From NCBI GenBank assembly GCA_030039815.1, contig JASHUW010000285.1:1-10412 (forward strand): a stretch of 10,412 nucleotides of DNA, read 5' to 3'. The notes beneath the pieces were generated by a model. That model ran no database searches and was not told the origin of the DNA. It worked only from the letters and a program-made list of their open reading frames with translations. The DNA is from Alphaproteobacteria bacterium. Lineage in GTDB: Bacteria; Pseudomonadota; Alphaproteobacteria; ATCC43930; CGMCC-115725. This document shows, one piece after another, positions 5,431-10,412 of the stretch. Both the position numbers and the translations under genes were made by a program. How positions within the stretch are numbered: position 1 is the first letter of the stretch; every line of letters begins with the position of its first letter.

Positions 5431-6294
5431 ATGATCAAGTCCATTCTCGTACCGGCGGCCGGTACCGACGCCGACGCGACCGTCTACGCAACGGCCGCCG
5501 CCGTCGCCCGACTCTTCGGCGCGCATATCGATGCCCTTCACGTGCGGCTCGACCCGGTCGAGGTGGGTGTCGCGATGACGACGGAAGGCGCCGGAGGCAC
5601 TCTGCTCGAAGGCATCATCGACAGCCTGACCCGCGATGCCGACGCGGCGGAAGCGAAGGCGCGCGCCGCGTTCGCCGAGTTCCGCTCGGGCGATGGCGTA
5701 GGGCTCGCCGACGCGCCCGCCGGCGACGGGAAACCCTCCTGCGGGTTCCATGTCGAGATCGGCCAGGAGCCACGGTGGATGTCGGTCTACGGGTTGACCG
5801 CGGACCTAGCCGTCGCGACGCGCGGCGCGCCTGGAGTAGAGGCTGTCGCCCGCTCGACACTGGAGGCGCTGCTGCTGGAAACGGGGCGTCCACTGCTGAT
5901 ACCCGGCGCCGCGACACCGACAGCGGATTTCGCAAACCGGGTGGCGATCGCGTGGAAACCGACCCCGCAAGCCGCGCGGGCGGTTGCGGCGGCGATGCCG
6001 TTTCTGCTCCGTGCCGAGGAGGTATCGGTGCTGACGGTCGACGAAGAAGATGGCCGGCGCGACGACGCGGAAAGGCTTGTCTGCCACCTGGCCTGGCACG
6101 GTCTCAAGGCGGTGGTGCGGCGGCTTGCTTCGGGCTCTGCCGACGGTCCCGAGGCGCTGCTGGCCGCGGCTGGGAAAAGCGGGCTTCTGGTGATGGGCGG
6201 ATACGGTCACACCAGGCTCAGGGAATGGGTCTTTGGCGGGTTCACCCAGTCGGTGCTCGACCACGCAGAGCTGCCGGTGTTGATGGCGCACTGA
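5431..6294 (+). CDS. Tandem universal stress protein (UspA family)
   Basis: This 287-residue cytoplasmic protein has two Usp folds, roughly 1-150 and 168-287. Domain 1 begins IKSILVPAAGTDADATVYAT and lacks a visible nucleotide loop. Domain 2 begins NRVAIAWKPTPQAARAV and contains the loop MGGYGHTRLREWVFGGFTQ (255-273), in which the G-2x-G-9x-G glycines are all present (Gly256, Gly259, Gly269). This is the most canonical ATP-binding motif of the three USPs in the window. The ATG at 5431 is preceded by GAGGG with good spacing. The gene has its own FixK-box promoter and stands alone, followed by a hairpin at 6297-6315 and then the convergent fixJ gene. A role in low-oxygen or growth-arrest survival is inferred from the promoter and the family. 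Confidence 0.93.
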   Translation: MIKSILVPAAGTDADATVYATAAAVARLFGAHIDALHVRLDPVEVGVAMTTEGAGGTLLEGIIDSLTRDADAAEAKARAAFAEFRSGDGVGLADAPAGDGKPSCGFHVEIGQEPRWMSVYGLTADLAVATRGAPGVEAVARSTLEALLLETGRPLLIPGAATPTADFANRVAIAWKPTPQAARAVAAAMPFLLRAEEVSVLTVDEEDGRRDDAERLVCHLAWHGLKAVVRRLASGSADGPEALLAAAGKSGLLVMGGYGHTRLREWVFGGFTQSVLDHAELPVLMAH

Positions 6295-6296
6295 CG

Positions 6297-6315
6297 CCCC
6301 GCCCGGCCGGCGGGG
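6297..6315 (+). terminator. Terminator-like hairpin after the USP gene
   Basis: CCCCGCC-CGGCC-GGCGGGG forms a seven-base-pair GC-only stem with a five-base loop, directly after the TGA of the USP gene. Only a weak T-rich stretch (TTCATGATTAT) follows on the plus strand, so termination efficiency is uncertain. It separates the USP gene from the convergent fixJ gene. A smaller GCCTG-CCT-CAGGC hairpin (6391-6403) lies just beyond the fixJ stop on the other strand, with no T tract. Confidence 0.55.
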
Positions 6316-6405
6316 TTCATGATTATCGGCGGACCGGCCGCATCATCGCTGATCGATACGGTCTTTCACCCCGCGACCAGTCGTGCAGCTGCCTGCCTCA
6401 GGCGG

Positions 6406-7023
6406 CTATTTCGGCTGCAGACCGGCCGCCAAGGCGAGGCGGATCAGTTCCGAGAGGCTGCGCGCACCCATCTTGTCCATGACCCGGGCGCGATGGATTT
6501 CGACCGTGCGCGGGCTGATCGCCAAGTCATAGGCGATGGTTTTATTGGGCAGCCCGGCAAGCAGGCCTTCAAGCACCTCGCGCTCCCGCGGCGACAACAA
6601 GCCGAGCCTGGCCTGCACCGCCACCGTCGCGGGGTCTTGCTGATCGTTGCTGTCGAGCCGGGATAGCGCCGCCTCGACGCTGGCGAGAATCGTTGGCGTC
6701 GCGAAGGGCTTTTCGATGAAGTCGAGCGCGCCCGCCTTCATCGCGCGTACCGCCAGCGGGACATCGCCGTGACCGGTGATGACGACCATCGGGAAGTGCA
6801 GCGATCGCTCGTTGAGGTGGCGTTGCAGCTCCAGCCCGTCCATCTCGGGCATGCGGATATCGGCGATCAAGCAGCCCATAGGCAGCTCCGGCGCCACCTC
6901 AAGAAATTCCTTGGCCGAGCCGAACGTCCGGACACGATGCCCAATGGCCTCCAGCAGCACCGACAGCGAATCGCGCACGGCATCGTCGTCGTCGACGACA
7001 TAGACATGACGGTCACGGGGCAT
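6406..7023 (-). CDS. fixJ: FixJ family two-component response regulator
   Basis: This 205-residue regulator has a receiver domain (about 1-120) and a LuxR-type HTH (about 140-200). Receiver residues line up with FixJ: acidic pair Asp11/Asp12 in VYVVDDDDAVRDSL, phosphoacceptor Asp55 in CLIADIRMPEMDGL, Thr83 in VVITGHGD and Lys105 in DFIEKPF. The HTH reads LLSPREREVLEGLLAGLPNK and then SPRTVEIHRARVMDKMGARS, the FixJ/NarL hallmark. Length matches FixJ (about 204). The start is the ATG at 7023, with GAGG six bases upstream and direct alignment to FixJ; an in-frame ATG at 7035 would add four residues. The start overlaps the end of fixL by 11 bases, implying translational coupling. On phosphorylation by FixL it should dimerise and activate fixK-type promoters; the site at 3095 is a candidate target. 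Confidence 0.93.
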   Translation of the reverse strand: MPRDRHVYVVDDDDAVRDSLSVLLEAIGHRVRTFGSAKEFLEVAPELPMGCLIADIRMPEMDGLELQRHLNERSLHFPMVVITGHGDVPLAVRAMKAGALDFIEKPFATPTILASVEAALSRLDSNDQQDPATVAVQARLGLLSPREREVLEGLLAGLPNKTIAYDLAISPRTVEIHRARVMDKMGARSLSELIRLALAAGLQPK

Positions 7024-8617
7024 CGGCCGCCTCATCCTCGTTGGCCTTGGGGAGCATCAGGGAAAACACCGTACCGCCCTCGGGTCGCGCCTCGGCCGTG
7101 AGACGCCCGTGATGCGCTTCGACAATCTCTCGGCAGATCGAGAGGCCAAGCCCCATGCCCGTCTTCTTTGTCGTGACGAAGGGCTGGAACAGGCGGTCGG
7201 CGAGTTCCCGAGGAATCCCGGGCCCGGTATCGGCGACACTGGCTTCGATCGTGTCGCCGGACATGCGCGTCGCGATCGTCAGCTCGCGCCGCTCGACCGC
7301 CTCCATCGCTTCGACCGCGTTGCGCACCAGGTTGAGCACCACCTGCTGGATCTGCACCGGATCGACCATGACCGGAGGCAGTTCATGATCAAGCTCGAGC
7401 GAAACACGCACCCCCGATTGGCGCGCACCGACAAGTCCCAGGGCCAGGGCCTCCTCGACCAGCTGATTGAGATTTTGCTCTCGCCGTTCGGTCTCGCCCT
7501 TGCTGACGAACTGACGCAGCTGGCGGATCACTTCGCCGGCGCGTTGCGCCTGCGCCACGGCCTTCTCCATCAGATCCGCGATCCGTTCCGGCGGCGCCGC
7601 GCCGGACGAGATCAGATGGCGGCCGGCCTCGAGATAGTTGGTCACCGCGGTCAACGGCTGGTTCAGCTCGTGCGCCATGGTCGAAGCCATCTGTCCCATG
7701 ACGCTGAGCCGGGAGGCGTGCAGCAGTTCGGTCTGCAAATCCTCGATGCGCCGTTCGGCCTCCTGCCGGTCGGTCAGGTCGCGGACGAAGCCGGTGAAGA
7801 AATTGCCGCTCGGCGAGGCGAATTCGCCCACCGCCAGCTCCATCGGAAAGGTTTCTCCCCCCTTGCGCTGCCCGACGACGATCCGCCCGATGCCGATGAT
7901 GCGCCGCTCGCCGGTGCGCATGTAGCGGGCAAGGTAGCTGTCATGCTGGCTGCGGTACGGTTGCGGCATCAGCATCTTGACGTTCTGCCCGACGACCTCG
8001 TCGGCGGTGTAGCCGAACAGTCGTTCGGCGGCCGGACTGAACGATTCGACCATGCCGGACGCATCGATCACGATGATCGCGTCGGGAACGGTATCGACGA
8101 TCGAGCGCCAGCGCAATTCGCTCTCGCGCAGCGCGATTTCGGCGGTTTTGCGCTCGGTGATATCGCGGATGATGCCGACGAAGATCGGCTCGCCGCCGTC
8201 GCGCGCCTCGCCAACCGACAGCTCCATGGGAAAAACCGAGCCGTCCTTGCGCTTGCCGGCGACCTCGCGGCCAATGCCGATGATCTTCTTGGTGCCGGTC
8301 CTCAAATAATTCATCAGGTAGTCGTCATGCTCGCCCGCATAGGGCTCCGGCATCAGCATGTTGACGTTGTGACCGACGAGCTCGCTGGCGCTGTAACCGA
8401 ACAGCCGCTGCGTCGCCTCGTTGACAGAACGGATTGCGCCCGTGCGGTCGATGACGACGATCGCGTCGACCGCGGTGTCCACCACCGCTCGATACAGCGA
8501 CTCGCCGGCACCATTGCCATTACTAGACGAGGCTTTCGTATTCAGCGTTGCCGTGCTCCGCGCCGCAGTCCAGATGAGGGCGTAACGCCAGAGCGATAGC
8601 ACAATCGGGAACCGCAA
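7013..8617 (-). CDS. fixL: FixL-like oxygen-sensing histidine kinase with two FixL-type PAS domains
   Basis: Up to 534 residues. PAS1 spans about 38-155, PAS2 about 166-283, the HisKA domain about 300-370 and the HATPase about 385-525. PAS2 closely resembles the heme PAS of Bradyrhizobium FixL: YRSQHDSYLARY supplies His225 (equivalent to heme ligand His200), Arg231 (Arg206) and, in IIGIGR, Arg245 (Arg220); position 239 is Arg where FixL has His214. PAS1 has the same motif, EHDDYLMNYL with His97 and Arg117. Phospho-acceptor is His316 in MAHELNQPL; N box VRNAVEAM; G boxes DTGPGIP and TKKTGMGLGLSI. The start is uncertain: TTG at 8617 is the first possible codon after an in-frame stop, GTG at 8602 is an alternative, there is no ATG before PAS1, and neither has a clear ribosome site. 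A short hydrophobic N-terminus (3-19) may be untranslated; otherwise the kinase looks cytoplasmic. It lies 37 bp after a USP gene. Confidence 0.92.
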   Translation of the reverse strand: MRFPIVLSLWRYALIWTAARSTATLNTKASSSNGNGAGESLYRAVVDTAVDAIVVIDRTGAIRSVNEATQRLFGYSASELVGHNVNMLMPEPYAGEHDDYLMNYLRTGTKKIIGIGREVAGKRKDGSVFPMELSVGEARDGGEPIFVGIIRDITERKTAEIALRESELRWRSIVDTVPDAIIVIDASGMVESFSPAAERLFGYTADEVVGQNVKMLMPQPYRSQHDSYLARYMRTGERRIIGIGRIVVGQRKGGETFPMELAVGEFASPSGNFFTGFVRDLTDRQEAERRIEDLQTELLHASRLSVMGQMASTMAHELNQPLTAVTNYLEAGRHLISSGAAPPERIADLMEKAVAQAQRAGEVIRQLRQFVSKGETERREQNLNQLVEEALALGLVGARQSGVRVSLELDHELPPVMVDPVQIQQVVLNLVRNAVEAMEAVERRELTIATRMSGDTIEASVADTGPGIPRELADRLFQPFVTTKKTGMGLGLSICREIVEAHHGRLTAEARPEGGTVFSLMLPKANEDEAADAP

Positions 8618-8654
8618 AGAAGATCGGCGAGAACCTGCCAGCCAGGAACCGGGA

Positions 8655-9500
8655 TCAGTGGCTCATCAGCAGCGGAACCGTGGCATGGGCCAGCAAATGC
8701 CTTGTGACCCCGCCGAGGAAGCTCTCGCGCAATCGGCTGTGCGTGTACGCGCCCATCACGAGCAACGATGGCTCATGGGTTTTTGTCGCCATGACAAGCG
8801 CGGCACCGGTCGAATGATCGCCGGTCGGGAAGATGACCTGAGGCGTCCTGATGCCGCGGTCGCGCAGCGATTCAGCCAGATCGTCGAGACCGACCGCCTC
8901 GGCGCCGTATTCGAGCGCCGTGAAGATGGTGACCCGCCTGGCAAGCCGCAGCAGCGGCATTGCCCCGAAGACCGCGCGGCTCGCTTCGAGGCTGCCGTTC
9001 CAGGCGATGATGATGTGGTCGGCCAAGCTCTCCGGCAACGTCTCGCCGACAAGCAGGGTCGGACGGCCCGTGCCGAAGACCGCGGCATCGAAGCAACGCT
9101 GCGCCACGACCTCTTCCGCCGATGGGCGCGGCAGAACGATGAAGTCGCAGAGCCGGCCGAACCGCGTGACGATCGGCTCGAACTCGCCGACATGTTCCGA
9201 CCATGTCGCGCTCCACCCGCCCGTTTCGCTGTTTGTCGAAGCATCGCCGCGGGCGCTCCACTCGACGAACCTTGCCTTCGCGGCAGCCGCCGCTTGCCGG
9301 CTTTCCTGTTCGATCGACTCGCGTGTGATCCCCAATGCGCCGATCATCTCCGGCAGCATCGCCAACGCGGCATCGGGGTTCGGGCGGATATATGACACCC
9401 GAACGCGGGCATTGAGTTGGCGAGCCAGCCACAAGGTGGCGTCGAAGACATGCGAGGTCGGCAGCTCCTTAGCGAGCGGCACGAGGATCGGCGTGGTCAT
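8655..9500 (-). CDS. Tandem universal stress protein (UspA family)
   Basis: This 281-residue protein has two Usp-like halves. The first (about 1-150) begins TPILVPLAKELPTSHVFDAT and is divergent. The second (about 158-281) begins HIIIAWNGSLEASRAVFGAM and carries the loop MGAYTHSRLRESFLGGVTR (249-267), in which the second glycine of the ATP motif is Thr253. It ends VPLLMSH, like the other USPs here. ATG at 9500 has GGAAGG eight bases upstream. It lies between the cytochrome c gene (44 bp upstream) and fixL (37 bp downstream) on the same strand, so it is probably co-transcribed with the oxygen sensor. It may report or respond to cellular energy state alongside FixLJ; this is inference. Confidence 0.92.
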   Translation of the reverse strand: MTTPILVPLAKELPTSHVFDATLWLARQLNARVRVSYIRPNPDAALAMLPEMIGALGITRESIEQESRQAAAAAKARFVEWSARGDASTNSETGGWSATWSEHVGEFEPIVTRFGRLCDFIVLPRPSAEEVVAQRCFDAAVFGTGRPTLLVGETLPESLADHIIIAWNGSLEASRAVFGAMPLLRLARRVTIFTALEYGAEAVGLDDLAESLRDRGIRTPQVIFPTGDHSTGAALVMATKTHEPSLLVMGAYTHSRLRESFLGGVTRHLLAHATVPLLMSH

Positions 9501-9544
9501 CGGCGAAACCTTCCGTCAGCGCCGTTCGGGCGCGTTTCTCGATG

Positions 9545-9895
9545 CTACCGATGGCGCAGGCTCATGATGTAAGCGACCACATTGGCGAGATCGGCCGGCG
9601 CCAGATCGGGATAGGGCATGTTCGAATAACCGTGCGGGCGGCTGAGAAAGACGCGCAGCGCCTCGGGCGCGGTGTCCGGTCTGTTAGCGATCTCGGAAAA
9701 GCTCGGCGCATAGCCCGAGACCAGCGGCCGAATATCCTGATCCTTGGCAACGACGTGGCAGGCGTCGCAGTTGTGGCCGACGAACTCGCGGCCCGCGCGA
9801 GCATTGCCGGAACGCGCCGGACCCTCGGCAAAGGCGGCGCCCGCGGCGGCGCTGATCAGAATGAGCGCCATGGTGATCGCATGGAGGTTGCGCAT
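9545..9895 (-). CDS. Small periplasmic class I cytochrome c
   Basis: This 116-residue precursor has a Sec signal peptide (about 1-23, hydrophobic core ALILISAAAGA, likely cleavage after AFA), leaving a mature protein of about 93 residues. One heme c site, CDACH (Cys43, Cys46, His47), is present, and Met93 in SNMPYPDL is the probable sixth ligand. The C-terminal helix LANVVAYIMSL is typical of class I cytochromes. It would carry electrons in the periplasm; its partners are not encoded here and it is too small to be an oxidase subunit with other domains. ATG at 9895 has GGGG about eight bases upstream. It is 25 bp downstream of the CBS-BON gene and 44 bp upstream of a USP gene on the same strand, within what looks like a fixLJ-containing operon. 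It could serve high-affinity respiration under low oxygen, but this rests only on context. Confidence 0.92.
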   Translation of the reverse strand: MRNLHAITMALILISAAAGAAFAEGPARSGNARAGREFVGHNCDACHVVAKDQDIRPLVSGYAPSFSEIANRPDTAPEALRVFLSRPHGYSNMPYPDLAPADLANVVAYIMSLRHR

Positions 9896-9920
9896 TGCTC
9901 GTCCCCTGTCCGTGGATCAG

Positions 9921-10412
9921 TCAGCGGATCTCGTCCGCGCCGATAACGAGGCCCGATGTCGGCTCGATCCAAACCAGGTGATCCCGCACCGCCTTGACGC
10001 CGGCGACGCCTTCGGCCGCCACGATCAGGGCCGTCCGCTCCCGCTCGTCGGTGACGGTGCCGTAAAGGTCGACGACTCCGCCTGTCACCGTCACCTCGCT
10101 GCTGAACCGGGGCCCCCACGGCTCCTTGTCGATGACCTCCAGAATGCGGTCGCGGATCGTCTCGTCGGCCACCTGCTCATGCGGATGTGCCTTTGCCTCC
10201 CGCGTCAGGTTGTGAACCAGTGCCCGAACCAGATCGCTTCGGCTGACGATCCCGACCAGCTTGCCGTTATCGATGACCGGTACGCGCTTGATGCGGCGCT
10301 TTTCCATCAATTGCACGACGTCAGACAGCTCGTCGGTCGGGCTGACGACGGCGACCTCGCTGGTCATCACCTCGCCGACCTTGCGGGCATGGGCGTCGAC
10401 ATAGTCGCCGGC
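9921..10412 (-). CDS. CBS-BON domain protein, N-terminus outside the window
   Basis: The frame is open to the window edge: the bases 10412-10371 encode AGDYVDAHARKVGE, leading into VMTSEVAVVSPTDEL, so the gene begins beyond 10412 and a start at 10370 would be artificial. The visible 163 residues contain the second CBS domain (with MEKRRIKRVPVIDNGKLVGI and VSRSDLVRALV) and a C-terminal BON domain (VTVTGGVVDLYGTVTDERER, then AAEGVAGVKAVRDHLV). It is a paralogue of the gene at 118-792, with the same linker before CBS2 (KKVGE / RKVGE), so a first CBS domain is expected upstream. It leads the minus-strand series into the cytochrome c gene, 25 bp away. Function is probably adenine-nucleotide sensing coupled to a lipid- or envelope-binding module, but this is family-level inference. 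Confidence 0.9.
   Translation of the reverse strand, partial: AGDYVDAHARKVGEVMTSEVAVVSPTDELSDVVQLMEKRRIKRVPVIDNGKLVGIVSRSDLVRALVHNLTREAKAHPHEQVADETIRDRILEVIDKEPWGPRFSSEVTVTGGVVDLYGTVTDERERTALIVAAEGVAGVKAVRDHLVWIEPTSGLVIGADEIR

Noticed and set aside
7109..8599. A 496-codon open frame on the plus strand opposite fixL
   Set aside because: It is exactly antisense to the well-supported FixL gene, its translation is rich in Arg, His and Asp with no domain pattern, and long antisense frames are expected in GC-rich coding DNA.
9545..9895. Cytochrome c as FixP or another cbb3 oxidase subunit
   Set aside because: It is a single-heme, signal-peptide protein of about 93 mature residues without the membrane anchor and two heme sites of FixP, and no fixNOQ genes are nearby.
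1..10412. Mobile element, CRISPR array, tRNA or rRNA
   Set aside because: No transposase or integrase motifs, no regularly spaced repeats, and no structural RNA signatures were seen.

Overview
This window is high-GC DNA with the gene content of an alphaproteobacterium, probably in the Hyphomicrobiales (Bradyrhizobium/Rhodopseudomonas-like) or Rhodospirillales. The evidence is a FixL/FixJ oxygen-sensing pair, a FixK-type Crp/Fnr regulator, and near-perfect FixK/FNR operators of the form TTGAY-N4-RTCAA. The genus cannot be fixed from sequence reading alone. No transposase, integrase, tRNA, rRNA or CRISPR array was found. The DNA is densely coding; the longest gap, about 214 bp, is a divergent control region.

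Layout. Positions 1-98 hold the 3' end of a plus-strand BON-domain gene. A minus-strand block follows, in transcription order: tandem universal stress protein (USP, 2985-2203), MgtC/DUF4010 membrane protein (2154-877) and CBS-CBS-BON protein (792-118). A 214-bp divergent region (2986-3199) carries a FixK box, a FixJ-like site and a 6-4-6 palindrome. A plus-strand operon then encodes a FixK-like regulator (3200-3901), a receiver-only response regulator (3923-4339) and an ABC-exporter membrane domain with no ATPase domain (4336-5352). A second FixK box overlaps the stop codon of that gene and precedes another tandem USP (5431-6294), which ends at a terminator-like hairpin. The rest is a minus-strand cluster, in transcription order: CBS-BON (entering from beyond 10412, ending 9921), small cytochrome c (9895-9545), USP (9500-8655), FixL (8617-7013) and FixJ (7023-6406).

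Model (inference). FixL senses O2 through heme-PAS and phosphorylates FixJ. FixJ activates the fixK-like gene through the TACGTAG site. The FixK-like protein then binds the boxes at 3060 and 5349 and switches on the USP/DUF4010/CBS-BON block and the downstream USP. The pairing of a heme sensor kinase with USPs and CBS-domain proteins resembles in content the DosR hypoxia/dormancy regulon of mycobacteria. It may be a low-oxygen survival island rather than a nitrogen-fixation locus.

The points most worth a second look are the ABC membrane domain without an ATPase, co-translated with a receiver-only protein; the two PAS domains of FixL, both of which carry the heme-ligand histidine signature; and the palindrome in the fixK-like promoter.
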